Source: Proteles cristata cristata
Lineage: Eukaryota; Chordata; Mammalia; Carnivora; Hyaenidae
Assembly (NCBI GenBank): GCA_017311185.1
Contig: JAESUZ010004534.1
Location: 806,001 to 870,000, forward strand
DNA: 64,000 nt
Reading direction: 5' to 3'
Shown one piece after another: positions 1 through 12,299 of this stretch (the stretch's first letter is position 1; each line of letters opens with the position of its first letter). The position numbers and the translations under genes were made by a program. The notes beneath the pieces were generated by a model. It had not been told where the DNA came from, made no database searches, and saw only the letters and a program-made list of their open reading frames with translations.

Positions 1-400
1 CTGCTTCCCCTAGTCCAAGGCAGCCATAAATCTGTTTTCTGTCTCTGGATTTATCTCTTCAGGATATTTCATAGAAATGGAACCTTTCATGTCTGGCTTC
101 TTTCCCTTAGCATAATGTTTTCAAGATTCATCCGTGTTATACATTATGTCAGACCTTCATTATTTTTTATGGCTGAATAATAATATTCTCTTGTATGGAT
201 AAACCAGATTTTGCCTATCCATTCACCAAATGATGGACATCTGAGTTGTTCTCACCCCATGGCTATTGTGAAGAAGGCTGCACCATGCTTCTGCGTAGAC
301 CTGTTTTCATTTCTCTCAGGTGTCTACCTAGGGGTGGAATTTCTGGGTCAAAATTCTGTATTTTCACTTTCTGAGGACTCTCCTCGCTGTAAGGAGTATG
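1..400 (-). mobile_element. Old L1 fragment, antisense
   Basis: The text matches the reverse complement of an old L1 3' region. It has the 'cttagcataatgttttcaag' type stretch, then 'ttcatccgtgttatac', a degraded 'ttattttttatggctgaata', and 'gatggacat' followed by the 'gctattgtgaa' motif. The left end is cut by the window edge and the right edge is uncertain. Confidence 0.65.
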
Positions 401-2549
401 GTATGTAAGGAGTGTTCGATGCATTTGAAACATGATGGTGGGGATGGAGACCCAGAATGGGTGAGTCTCCAACAGAATCCCCTCCTCTCTGCCACATGGT
501 AAGACCTCCATGTACCACACCACGCCATACTGAAATTGTCCATTTCCAATGTTAGTAACCCTGACCAGCCAGCAGAAGCTGTACCTCATTTATCCCTTTC
601 CAGTATATCTCCAGTGTTGTGTTTAACAGTATGCCTAGTACGTAGTAGGAGCACAGAAACGTTGGTGAGTCTAAATCAACTCATGAATGATTAAACTAAT
701 TTAGGCATCATCCTTCAGTGTTTTGGCCCTTCTTTACTAAGTACTAAATTTTTCCTCGGGATCCCCACAGAACACTGCTGATGGCAGCACCATCATGTAA
801 CACGAGGAACATATAAATTCAGAAAGCAATAAACCCCAGACACACTAAGAACAATGGCTACATCTCTGCTCTGGGATGGGATATTTAACTTGTGTTTAAA
901 TTAAAAGTGAAGCACCTTTGACTATTTCTCAGTTCTTAGCACAGGGCTCATTATCTTAAGCAAAATACAATCTTAGATAACACTGACAATAAAGCTAAGT
1001 GTTGTGTCTGTAAGGAAAATTATTTCAGTGACACATTGGTGATCTTGTGTTTTTATTGTCTGGACTGTTTGGCCTGCAAGTTCACTCACTCTGCTTCTGC
1101 AGAATAATTAGTATGTTGGAGGATCGTGAAGAAGGGCACAGCTAATTTTTCAGTTGTGCAGTAAACTCAGCCCTACTATTAAATAGAACTGGTTCACAGC
1201 TCAGTTCTCCCAGCTTGCTGCTCTGTTGGCATTAGGTGTTATCTAAATGCAATGCATGCCATCCAAGAACCTGTAAAAGAAGACAACACGCAGCTCTGTG
1301 AAACTCCCTGTCATTGCAGTGAGGAGCCCCCCTCAACCCCCGCATCTCCATAAACTCTCCCTTGATGTTGGAGCGCTGAGGCTAAGAATGATCAAACACC
1401 AATTAAGCCACAGTGATCTAAGAATTATGCAAGATGATGACTAGGAAAGGAATGTCTGCTCCTGAGAGATAAATCGTGAAACATGCGAAGGGAAGAAATA
1501 TTAATTCTGGGTTAAAATAGGTGGTCTCAGACCGTACATGGAGACCAAGTTCAAGTTCCTTCTAAACCTACCCTTCTTCCTGTGTATATGGCGCCCCCAT
1601 CGCCTCACAGGTGGAGACTCAGGACGTGGCATCAGGTGTCCCATCCTCGGTATTTGCTTCCATATTGCGCCAACACAGCCTCCAAAGGCCCTCTCACATG
1701 TGGCCTATTTTCACCTCCTGCTGCCACGTCTTACACAGATTTTAAGCCGACAGTAAGTGGGTTATCAAAATAGCCTTCTAGCCGGCTGACAGCATGCAAA
1801 CTCCCTACAGTCTAACTTCTTTATTAATCCCCCTAACACAGAGGCTAATTCACATTGAGAAACTGCAAATGACAACCCGTTCCCTCCAGAATAAAGTACT
1901 AACGCCTTGCCCGGCATTCAAAGCCCTCTGTAACCTGACCCCGCTTACCTTTCTTCATTACGGTTAAAGTGAGCTACTTCTATTCTCTGTACACATTTCT
2001 ACTATCTTAGGTGGGGTTCCCCAGAGTCCCTGACATGAGGATTGGTATACAGGTGACTTATGGAGGAAGCTAGACCAGAGAGAAAAAAGCCAGGAGGGGG
2101 CGTAATATAGCTATGGGAGCATGGACCTGATCCAGTGGGCAAGTTTCAGTTTTCAAGTAAGCCTCGGAGGCAGAGTTTACTGGCCTTCCTGTTCCTGCAC
2201 TAGCAAGTCCTCAGCTAGGTGCAGGGTGGGCGGGGACAGGGAAGATGAGATATAAACATCAGGCACTTCTGGAGCTCTGAGGCAAAACTGGTCTGAGTCA
2301 TCCAAGGACAGCCTTCAAAGAGTCACAGGTACCAAGCTCTTGAAAGCCCAGTGCACCAAAGTTTGTGCAGCAGGTGGAAGAAGAAAGGTAAAGAGACCTA
2401 AAGGATTTGGATGGAGACGTGATGGTGTCTACCACACCTGTCTGGTGTCTTACTCATGTTGGGAGGAAAGAGCTTTTCATCTCCACTTCCCCAAATCCTG
2501 ACCAGTCTCACAGCCCAACTCAAAAATGTCACCAAGTCTTCCCTAACCA

Positions 2550-2573
2550 ACACACACACACACACACACACAC
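2550..2573. repeat. (CA)n microsatellite
   Basis: About twelve CA units, followed by one interrupted unit. Confidence 0.95.
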
Positions 2574-2589
2574 TCACACCCCAAATGTC

Positions 2590-2912
2590 TGTGAGCAGAT
2601 GAATCAATAAACAAAATGCGATATAGCCATACAATGGAGTATTATGTAGCCCTAAAAAACCCCCCAAATTCTGGTACCTGTTTCTACATGGATTACACCT
2701 CAAAATGTCATGTGAAGTTGAAGTAAGTCAGACACAGAAGGGAAAATAGTGTATGACTCCACTTACATGAGGAGGAGAGAGTAGGCAAATTTGTAAAGAC
2801 AGAACGTAGAATGATGGCTGCCAGGGGCTGGGCATGGGGGATAGGGAGTCACTATTTAATAGGTTGGGTTTCAGTTGGGGATGATGAAAAGGTTCTGAAG
2901 ATCACAATAACT
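2590..2912 (+). mobile_element. L1 3' end fragment, sense
   Basis: The order of motifs is that of an L1 ORF2 end and 3' UTR: 'acaatggagtattatgtagc' at the start, then 'ggctgccaggggctggg' and 'gatgatgaaaaggttctg'. A SINE follows immediately. The reading frame is broken. Confidence 0.7.
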
Positions 2913-3109
2913 TAAAAATTTTTTTAATGTTTATTTTTGAGAGAGCACGTGTGCACGTGGGAGGGGCAGAGAGAGCAGGAGACAGAGGATCCTAAGCTGG
3001 CTCTGTGCTGACGGCAGAGATCCTGATGCTGGGCTAGAACCCACAAATGATGAGATCATGACCTGAGCCGAAATTGGACGCTTAACTGACAGAGCCACCC
3101 AGGTGTCCC
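2913..3109 (-). mobile_element. CAN SINE, antisense
   Basis: A poly-T/'tttatttttgagagag' head leads to 'gagccacccaggtgtccc', the complement of the tRNA-Lys-like SINE start. It is a diverged copy. Confidence 0.9.
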
Positions 3110-3767
3110 TCAATAATTGTTTTAAAAGTGCAACAAGACCTTTAAGAAATGCGCCTAGGAAATAGAGGTGAGGCTTCTAAGAATTTTATCTCATACAAAT
3201 ACAAATGAATCTCAAAAAAAAAAAAAAGAAAAGAAAAGCTAAGTTTCAACCCATTCTTTGTTCTGAAGGTAGATGTTCTCCTTACTTAGAAGAACCCCTT
3301 CAAGAGTCCCTCAGGCACCTAAAATCGTGACTCCTAGAAAGGGTTCAATAAATATGTGTGGAATGATTTTTCTCAATTCAAAGGAAGGCCCAGAAGCCAG
3401 TCTGGGATCAGGATACAGAGCAAAATTGCTGTACCTAATTCAGTAGTTTTTGTTTTGTTTTAGTTTTGCCCAGAGAGTTGGAGGAAAAGGTTGGAGCAGA
3501 TGTTAGAACACAGGAAAGAATCATGGAAAGTGATTTAAAGGAGAGAGACAGAATAAGAGAGGAGGTCAAGTAACATGGTGGAAAGTCAACCTTTATGAAA
3601 AAGTTGCCAAGTGAGCTATTCTCTGCTGAGTTTGGACAAAGAATTTGCGAGTGAAGATAATAATACTGGAACACGGAGCTAGGGAGGAGCGCAGGGTCAG
3701 AGACTCCAAGGAAATGCTCAGAAGTCTGTAGGTAGGGTGCTTGACACTTTATATGTGAGAGGAGTAC

Positions 3768-3905
3768 ACGCACATACATATACACACACGTATATACATA
3801 TGTGCATATGTATTTACATATGTGTATGCACATACACACACGAGGATATACTATTCATACATATGTAAATGCATATATAATGTTGAATATACATACGTAA
3901 ATATA
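3768..3905. repeat. AT/CA-rich low-complexity tract
   Basis: Imperfect TATG/CATA/CA units, such as 'acatatgtgcatatgtat', with no coding potential. Confidence 0.75.
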
Positions 3906-4043
3906 TAAGATCTCACTGGTTTAGAAAGGATGTCTAAAGCAATTACGTTCTTTGATTTTTTTTATGAAGAATTGCACGATACATAAAATTTTCACGTCCA
4001 ACACACATTTGTGGCACTCCCTGCATAAGACTACAATAGTTTA

Positions 4044-4264
4044 GGGGCGCCTGGGTGGCTTAGGCGGTTGAGCGTCCGACTTTCGCTCAGGTCATGATCT
4101 CGCGGTTCGTGGGTTCGAGCCCCGCGTCGGGCTCTGTGCTGACTGCCAGCTCAGAGCCTGGAGCCTGTTTCAGAGTCTGTGTCTCCCTCTCTCTCTGACC
4201 CTCCCCTGCTCACGCTGTCTCTCTCTCCTAGAAATAAATAAAACATTAAAAAAATTAAAAAAAA
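4044..4264 (+). mobile_element. Young CAN SINE with perfect TSD
   Basis: The full-length copy starts 'ggggcgcctgggtggctta' and ends in a poly-A tail. The 17-bp duplication AAGACTACAATAGTTTA lies at 4027-4043 and 4267-4283, so the insertion is recent and its edges are exact. Confidence 0.96.
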
Positions 4265-4679
4265 AGAAGACTACAATAGTTTATAACCACCACAACTCTC
4301 TGTTAAATGCTTCAGTAACAGTCCATCTCAGTTGATCACATCAATAAAATAGTGTGGGCTACGCAGTTTACCCACTGCAGCTTGCTCTCTCTTTTTCTCT
4401 CTCTGAGACTTTTAATCGAATAGCCTGTCACCATATAAAAAAATTAGAGAACAGTTGTTGGTATTGTAAAGTCAGTTGTCACCAACTGACAGTGACACAG
4501 AGGTCCCACAGTTCAGTATTCTTTAGAATGACCTGGGCAGGTCTTCCTGGATGCCACCCCTGAGAAATTCACATATATAAGACTCTGGATGGTAAGGGTA
4601 AAGACAGGAAGAAGAAGTAAAGCCACCTCCAGAGGCATATATTGCTGCTAAAACCAACCAGTCTTGGCAAGCTCAGCTA

Positions 4680-5125
4680 TTAGGGACTGAACTGTGTCCC
4701 TTCCAAATTCATATGTTCAAGCCCCAACATCCCCTCTGCTCCACTTCCCCTCCGCCCCACCCCCTGTACCTCAGAATGTGACTGTATTGGATTCTTTCAA
4801 TAGGATCTGCAAAAAGGTGGTTAAGTTAAAATGAGGCCATTAGGATGGGCTCTAATCCAATCATACTGGTGTTTTTATAAGACAAAGAAATTTGGACATA
4901 GAAAGAGACCCCAGGGATGCACAGAGAGAAAAGATCATAGGAAGACACAGCGAGAAGGTGGCCATCTGCAAGCCAATGGGAGAGGTCTCAGAAGAAGCCA
5001 AATTAACTGACACATCAATCTCAGACTTCCAGCCTCCAGGATTATAAGAAAATACAGATCTGTTGTCCAAGCCACACAGTCTGTGGTATTTTGTTATGAC
5101 GGCCCTAGCAAACTAATAAGCCAGC
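4680..5125 (+). mobile_element. MLT1A-like solo LTR (ERVL-MaLR)
   Basis: The consensus landmarks appear in order: 'gactgaactgtgtccctt', 'cctcagaatgtgactgtatt', 'ctaatccaatcatactgg', 'ggccatctgcaagccaa' and 'tctgtggtattttgtta'. No internal retroviral sequence is attached. Confidence 0.85.
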
Positions 5126-6230
5126 CCTTCTTACCTGTCTCAGAGCTGGCTCACAGCCTGTAGGAGTTGCTTTGAAATGTGTCACCACAATATGGTTCTC
5201 TTCATTTTCCCACCTGGGATGCCAGAAATCAGGGCAGCAAAGGCCACTAGTGTCCCTTTATGTGGGAAATAGACACTGGAGAACAGACCATCAACAATTG
5301 AGATAATACATTTGTGTCCTTTACGATTTGACCACAAGCCTTCACTCTCGTGTGATTGAGAGGAGAGAGCAGACACAAGAGGCATTGACTTCTCAATACC
5401 AGAAGCTGGCTCAGCTTGATAAAGTGTATTCATCAGCATTTACATGAGCTAGCGCTTCGGCTGATCTGACTGAAATCACTCAAGTATTAGGCACCAAAGA
5501 CATGCTGTCCAATTGCAAACCCCACTTATTAATAAAGACAGGACCCACAGGAGGAAATATAAAATGGGTGAGATAGAGTTGATGGATTTATTAAAAGTTT
5601 TATTGCCAAATTTAAGAGCTGTAATCCTTTCCTACTTATTTAAAAGTCTACTGCTGTACTTTATCAAAATCTGACAACATTCTGGCAGGTATTATGAAAG
5701 TGGTTGAATAATATTCACTTAATTAGATTAATTGCCTGCTATAATTATCTAGAGAATTTCTTCATCCTTATCGCCCTTCTTTTTTCTCAGCCCTTTCCTT
5801 CCAGAGTGTTTCCCAGTGGGTGGTATATTCAAGATGGCAGGACACAGAGAGTGGGAGAGAGAAAGCAATTGCTGAGACTTTTGTCGCTCTAAAGATATTC
5901 CCCTCCTTTTTTCCCCTCTGGGCGACTGTGATCTGCCTCCAAGAGGGGCATCACCACTGAGAGAGACATAGGGTTTGGTTTACAGTTGGAAATGAAAGGG
6001 TCTGGGGTGGAGACACATGAGAAAGGAGGGTACAGATGTGTGTAGAAAAGGGAGAAAGGGGGGTAGGAGGAGGAGCTTAAACAGAAAGAGAAAGACAGAA
6101 GGGAATTGTTGTGGGTTGCATTCTGTCCCCCACCAAATATAGTTTGAAGTTATACTCCCATAAGTGTGAATATGACCTTTATGGAGATAAGGTTTTTTGC
6201 AGAATTAATCAAGATAAGATGAGGCCATAT

Positions 6231-7094
6231 AGGGGCGCCTGGGTGGTTCGGTCGGTTGAATGTCTGACTCTTGATTTCAGCTCAGGTCATGATCTCAGTT
6301 TGTGAGTTCAAGCCCTCTGTTGAGCTTTGCACTGACAGCATGACCCCTGTTTGGGATTCTCTCCCTCTCCTCTCTCTCTCTGCCCTTCCCCTACCCATGC
6401 ACGCGCTTTCTCTCCCTCATGATGAATAAATAAACATTTTTTTTCAAGTTAGTTAACATACAGTGTAGTCTTGGCTTCAGGAGTAGAACCCAGTGATTCA
6501 TCTCTTACATATGACACCCAGTGTTTATCCTGAAAAGTGCCCTCATTAATGCCTGTCATCCATTTAACCCATCCCCCACCCCTACCCTCATTCAGCAACC
6601 CTCAGTTTGTTTCTGTACTTAAGAGTCTCTTATGCGGGTGCCTGGGTGGCTTAGTCGGTTAAGCGTCCGACTTTCGCTCAGGTCATGATCTCACGGTTCG
6701 TGGGTTCGAGCCCCGCTTCGGGCTCTGTGCTGACAGCCAGCTCAGAGCCTGCAGCCTGTTTCAGAGTCTGTGACTCCCTCTCTCTCTGACCCTCCCCTGC
6801 TCACGCTGTCTCTCTCTCTCTCCTAGAAATAAATAAAACATTAAAAAAAAAAAGAGTCTCTTATGATTTGCCTCTCCCTCTGTTTTTATCTTTTTTTTTT
6901 TTCCTTCCTTTCCCCTATGTGCATCTATAGAGTTTCTCAAGTTCCACATATGAGCGAAATCATATGATATCTTTCTCCGGCTGACTTATTTCTCTTAGCA
7001 TAATACCTTCCAGTTCCATCCATGTCGTTGCAAATGGTAAGATTTCATTCTTTTTCATTGCTGAGTAGTTGAATAAAGAAACAAAAAAAAAAAA
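6231..7094 (+). mobile_element. Composite insertion: CAN SINE + antisense L1 + poly-A
   Basis: The unit starts with a CAN SINE (6231 to about 6436). It continues directly into antisense carnivore L1 3' sequence from about 6445 ('caagttagttaacatacag') and ends 'gaataaagaaac' plus poly-A at about 7082-7094. One 15-bp duplication flanks the whole unit. A second, younger SINE is nested inside at 6635-6851. I infer that a transcript starting at or before the SINE read through neighbouring L1 DNA and was retrotransposed as one piece. Confidence 0.75.
6635..6851 (+). mobile_element. Young CAN SINE nested in the composite
   Basis: The perfect 14-bp duplication AAGAGTCTCTTATG is at 6621-6634 and 6852-6865. 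This copy therefore landed after the composite formed. Confidence 0.95.
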
Positions 7095-7529
7095 AAGATG
7101 AGGCCATATTAGGACAGAGTGGATCTTAGTCCAACATGACTGGTGTCCTTATAAGAAGAGAAACATTTGGGTACAGACAGACAGAGGGAAGACAGCCATG
7201 TGAGGACACAGGCAGAGACTGGAGCCCCCACAAGCCAAGGAGCGCTTGGAGCCCCCGGGAAGCTGGGAGAGACAGGAAGGGAAGGCTCCGCCCCGGAGTC
7301 TTCAGAAGTAAAATGATCCTGCCAACGCTTTGATTTCAGACTTTCTGGTCTCCATAACTATGCAAAAGTAAATTTCTATTGTTTTAAGCCATTCAGTTTG
7401 TGGTACTTGATTACAGCAGCCCTAGGAAACTGGTACAAGGAAGGCATGTACAGACCCAAACGAACTTTCCTAAAGTCAAATACTTCTATAGTTCCTGGGA
7501 TGTTGGGAGAGCTCAGTAAATACGTTTAA

Positions 7530-7690
7530 ACTAATAGGCTCAAATGAGAGTCACTGGCATGTACATAAGGTACTGAGAACAAAACTGGGAGAAGTAAAGG
7601 GTTAATATCATATATCTTTGATTTCTTTCCCATTGTCTAGCTCAGTGCCTTCCAGAAAACAGGTGCTTAATGAATGTGTTGAATAACTCA
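7530..7690 (+). mobile_element. L2 3'-end fragment
   Basis: 'gcttaatgaatgtgttgaat' and 'tagctcagtgcc' match the L2 3' terminus. It is old and diverged. Confidence 0.5.
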
Positions 7691-9473
7691 TTAATTCATT
7701 TCCGTTGTCATGTAACACTCATTCATGGACTGTGGGTATGCAGCTCTGCTGTGAGGTCATTTGCTCTTGGAATTGGAACAGTGATCAGTCTGAAAAAGCA
7801 ACTGGGTTGCTTCACAGTGTGCAGAGGAATGAGAGCAAGGAGAACAGGGCAAGAAGAGGAAGAGATGAAGGAGAAAAGGAGATGACAAGGGGAAGAAGAG
7901 AAGTCGTTCAGCTCTGACAGTGGGGGAAGCATGAGTCTGATTTATCCCTTGTTCATCCTGGAGGTTTCACTTGCCATGATTTTCCGTTGAGAGAGAACTG
8001 ACTTTACATGGAAGAATGTCTCTGTAAGTTCCTGCCCACTGAGAACCTGGCTCAGCAGACTTAAAGTATCCAGGGTGGGGAAAGATATTTTCAATGAAGC
8101 CAGAGGAGGGATTTGGCTTGTTTGCCTTTTGAAAAGAAGAGAATTGACGGTAGAGCATACAGAACTGAAGATGGGGAGGAGCCCACAGAAGAGGGCGATG
8201 TTGAGGTGAAATGAAGGATAGAGCCCATGGTTGGGCAGCTGCCTCAGGTGTGCATTTGTCTCTAGCAGTCTGTCCTAAATCTGGACTCACGTGCATGTTT
8301 CATTTGCCCCACATGATGTGAGCTGGGTCTGAAGACACCTGGGAGCTCAAATGAAATCTCCTTAGCCGAATCTGTAAGTTCATTTGGATATACTTTCCAT
8401 TTCTACATTATCACAGGCAACTAGAGCTGCAAACATCTGGAGACTCATCTAGATTGGAATGTCCTGGATGGCTCACTCACATGGCTGGCAGTGGATGCTG
8501 GTGGTTGGCTGGGACCTTGGGTAGATGCATGTGTGTGGGGCAGCTCACATCATGGTGGCCAGGCTTCAAGAAACATCACAAGGATATGCATTCTAAGAAA
8601 GGAATCAGAAGCCACCAGTCCTCAAATAAACTAACACTGGTTAATTCCCACTGCGTTCTTTTGGTTAAGTGGTCACAGGACAGCCCCGATTCAAAGGGAG
8701 GGGAAGGGAAATAAATTCCATCTTCTAGTGGGGAGAATGACCAAGAATTGGTTGCCATCTTTAATGAACTACAGACAGCTAATGGAGCTTTTTAAATTGG
8801 AAATGTCTTCTGTGCCCATTAAAATGGTTCATTTTGCTTCAATATAAACTTATCTCTAATCTCTTTGGGAAATGTTTATTATTTATAAAAGCTTGCTACA
8901 TGTGGATTTTGGTTTTTTTGAAAATCCAAACAAATATTGACTTTTACATCTAGATTAATGTGAGATAATACAGATGCAGCAGGGGTAGATGCAGAAAAAC
9001 ATGACCATGAGAACATGTGTCCTTGATAATTCAATATGTTCTCTAAAACTGATAAATAAATACATATAGGTATAACAGTATTAAGTTACAGAAATAGTCA
9101 TTATGAATAATAAAAGTAGAAATATTTAAAATAGGGGATTTAATAGAGTAGAAGTGGACACTGAGGTGGTTCATAAAGAAAACATATGAATTTAAAATTT
9201 TTAAATATTTTATTTGTATAACCTTTTTAATGATTTTGCAAAATTTTTGCATATTATTATTAGCAATCTCACTTCTAGGAGTTTACCTTAAGATGGTAAT
9301 TACAAAAAAAAATGTCAAAAATGTAGGCACAGAGATGTTCAGCATTGTTTATAATGATGGAAAATCAGAATAGGCAACCAAGTAATCTATGGTACAGACA
9401 ATGTGATAACCTCCAATCACTATAAGTGATCTCTAGATCCACATTTATGAAGATGGAAAGGTGTCCATGACAG

Positions 9474-9690
9474 TTTATTGTGTAATAATGTTGGTTGCAT
9501 AACATCATATATATATGTCATATACATCATATGTATATCATATATATATATCAATGTTTATATATATTATATATTACACAATTTATTGTGTAATAATGTT
9601 GGTTGCAGAACATCATATATATGTCATATACATCATATGTATATCATATATATATTAATGTTTATATATATATATACACACACACACACA
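9474..9690. repeat. Two-copy tandem duplication, AT-rich
   Basis: The unit beginning 'tttattgtgtaataatgttg' at 9474 recurs at 9582, a 108-bp period. Both copies carry the same internal 'catatgtatatcatatat' run. A (TA)n/(CA)n tract follows to about 9690. Confidence 0.9.
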
Positions 9691-9765
9691 TATACATGTG
9701 TCTATATGCACCAACATAGTCATCATTTGAGGTAGAATTTCTGGTATATTCTCTATTTTTCTTCT

Positions 9766-9978
9766 TTTTTTAAATGTTTTATTTATTTCTGAGAGAGAGA
9801 GAGGCGGCGTGAGCAGGGGAGGGTCAGAGAGAGAGGGAGATACAGACTCCGAAGCAGGCTCAAGGCTCTGAGCTAGCTGTCAGCACAGAGCCCAACGTGG
9901 GGCTTGAACCCACAAACTGTGAGATCACGACCTGAGTCTAAGTCAGACACTTAACCGACTGAGCCATCCAGGCACCCC
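9766..9978 (-). mobile_element. CAN SINE, antisense
   Basis: 'tttaaatgttttatttattt' at the left and 'gagccatccaggcacccc' at the right bound a complete reversed copy. Confidence 0.93.
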
Positions 9979-10704
9979 TCTACTTTTCTTCTTTACTTAA
10001 ACATTTTACAATAAGTAACATTTTAAAATATAAAGCTAACTTTGAAAAGAGCTATAAAACAACAATAACAGCATTTGCAACAGCTCAAGATTATATCTAG
10101 GTCTTTTGCATATCAATTACTTGGGAAAGATGACAGCATTTGATAAAACAAATATCATACAGAATAACACGAAGTACACTTTGGCAAATCCCATAAGCAA
10201 ACAAACAGAATGCCATCATCTGTTTTGAATGAAATCATTCTACTCAATTCTTTTGAATGTTTTTCCGGAAATAAAATAACACAATTCCAGGCAGAAACCC
10301 AGAGTTTTCATATCGAGGAAAGAAAAAGGGAAGATTGACTTACTTGGGGGTAACTTGCAGCAAGAATAAAATCAGTTGGTAGTAATGGCTTCTTGACCTC
10401 AGGCACAATCATGTTCTACACCTGGACCTTAAGGCTATATCACCTTTAGTTCAACCACATACTCGCTTAGTTTTTGCAGCATGACATTCTGGTAGAACAG
10501 GTTTAGGAAGGACACAAATATTTAAGGCTTGTGTGGAGCCCAGTGTCACCAGTCCGGATATTTCCCCACTCAAGTAGATAGATTAAATAGGTAGGTAGGT
10601 AGGTAAAAGGGGAAATGAATGGAAAGATAAATGAGTTCTCATTTGAGTTCTAGGTGACCTTTCACATCAACTGACATCAGCTGGATCAGAGCCATCATTG
10701 TTGT

Positions 10705-11415
10705 TTATTTTTTTTGTCAATATAATTTATTGTCAAGTTAGCCAACATAGTGTATACAGTGTGCTCTTGGCTTTAGGAATAGATTTCCATGATTAATCAC
10801 TTACGTACAATACCCAGTGCTCATCCCAGCAAGTCCATCCTCAGTGCCCATCTCCCATTTTCCCCTTCCCACATCCCCCATCAATCCTCAGTCTGTTCTC
10901 TGTATTTAAAAGTCTCTGGTGGGGGAAAGGGAGAGAGGCAAACCATGAGAGACTCTTGAATGCTGACAAAAACTGAGGACTGATGGATGTGGGGGGGAGG
11001 GGGATGGGCATGGAGGAGGACACTTGTGGGGATGAGCACTGAGTGTTATGTGGAAACTAATTTGACAATAAACTATTTGTAAAAAAAAAAATTAAAATAA
11101 AAGTCTCTTATGGTGTGCCTCCTTCTCTGTAAATATGTTTCCCCTTCCCTTCCCCCATGGTCTTCTGTTAAGTTTCTCAAATTCCAAATATGAATGAAAA
11201 CATATGATGTCTTTCTCTGACTGACTTATTTCACTTAGCGTAATACCCTCCAGTTCCATCCACGTTGCAAATGGCAAGATATCATTCTTTCTCATTGCTG
11301 AGTAGTATTCCATTGTATATATACACCACATCTTTATCTGTTCGTTGGTTGATGGACATTTGGGCTCTTTCCATTATTTGGCTATTGTTGATAGTGCTGC
11401 TATAAACATTTAATC
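10705..11415 (-). mobile_element. Carnivore L1 3' end, antisense, interrupted
   Basis: The reverse complement covers the L1 3' UTR and the C-terminal end of ORF2. On the minus strand near 11331-11200 a YTMEYYSAMRKN-like stretch followed by FATWMELEGI is the ORF2 C-terminus. It is broken and carries no functional reverse transcriptase. A second L1 fragment in the opposite direction is inserted at 10918-11097. Confidence 0.85.
10918..11097 (+). mobile_element. 5'-truncated L1 inserted in antisense L1
   Basis: Sense L1 3' UTR ('gagagactcttgaatgctg' to 'tttgacaataaactatttg') ends in poly-A. The 11-bp duplication TAAAAGTCTCT is at 10907-10917 and 11098-11108. Host and insert carry the same L1 segment in opposite directions and so form an inverted repeat. 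Confidence 0.85.
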
Positions 11416-12206
11416 ATAAAAAGCCTCAAGAACATGGACTCTCAGGAGTGAAAGGTTAGGAGATGAGTCTCACTCCCCTTCCACTCAGAACTACCTCCCT
11501 GCTAATCCAGTAATTGCCTCTACCACCCAGGGTCTTTGGAACAAAGTCTAGCCCCCCTGCAAAAGCTCCTGTTAAACGACCACGGTAATGGATCCCTATT
11601 CATCTTACATTTGTATGACTGATGGGCCCTTGCAGTGACTCCTTTCTCCCGCCCCTAAAAAATCCACTCTAAAGACTCTTGGTACAGAGGCTAATCTAGA
11701 TAAGTGCTGGTAACTTCTCTGTTATACAATCCTAAATTCTGCCCAACTGGATATCCTATTTAAAAGCTTTTATTTAAATAAACAAATGAAAAAAAAAAAA
11801 AAAGAGGACAGAGAAGCTGCCTGTATAACTTAAAATTTCCTCCTCTGTTCTTAGTGTCTGTCAAGACTTACTCTCCTGAATCAGACTCCCTAATTTCAGA
11901 GACAGGTGACACACCCAAAGAACTCATGAAAAGGACTTCTCCCAAAATGGTAACCAAGTGACCTGAGACCAACACTGGAATTATTAAAACCTTTTGGATG
12001 ATTATATGCAAGTGTTCCTGTGTGATCTAGACCTTACATTTCTCATTAGACCCGTACTTAGAATATCTTTCTTTTGAATCCTATCAATAAATATAGAGCT
12101 AGTCTCAGCTGGATGACTGCTGCTAAAATCTCAGAGACATCAGTGGAGACACTGAGAAAGTGACTGCTGCTGTTAAGAAAAAGTCTTTAAAACTTGGAAA
12201 TAAGCC

Positions 12207-12207
12207 A

Positions 12208-12259
<52 letters not shown>

Positions 12260-12275
12260 AAAGAAAGAAAGAAAG
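12207..12275. repeat. (AAAG)n microsatellite
   Basis: About 17 AAAG units with one break at about 12260. It is likely a decayed retroelement tail, but no adjacent element could be named. Confidence 0.95.
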
Positions 12276-12299
12276 AGGCATGTCCCTTTGCTCATTTAC

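Larger units (their letters stand above)
6105..7438 (+). mobile_element. MLT1A-like LTR split by a composite insertion
   Basis: The left half runs 6105-6230 ('gggttgcattctgtcccc' onward). The right half resumes at 7095 with 'gatgaggccatattagg' and ends near 7438. The middle is the SINE/L1 composite at 6231-7094. The repeated stretch AAGATGAGGCCATAT (6216-6230 and 7095-7109) occurs once in an intact LTR, so it is the target-site duplication of that insertion. Confidence 0.85.

Noticed and set aside
4044..4264. tRNA gene from the tRNA-Lys-like head of this and other CAN SINEs
   Set aside because: The A/B-box-like head is part of the SINE consensus and lacks an intact cloverleaf. It is repeated dozens of times in the window.
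9478..9735. Tyrosine/isoleucine-rich open frame
   Set aside because: It is an artefact of the TA-rich tandem duplication.
11092..11331. 79-codon minus-strand frame with YTMEYYSAMRKN
   Set aside because: It is the C-terminal relic of L1 ORF2, not a host gene. It is annotated as part of the L1.
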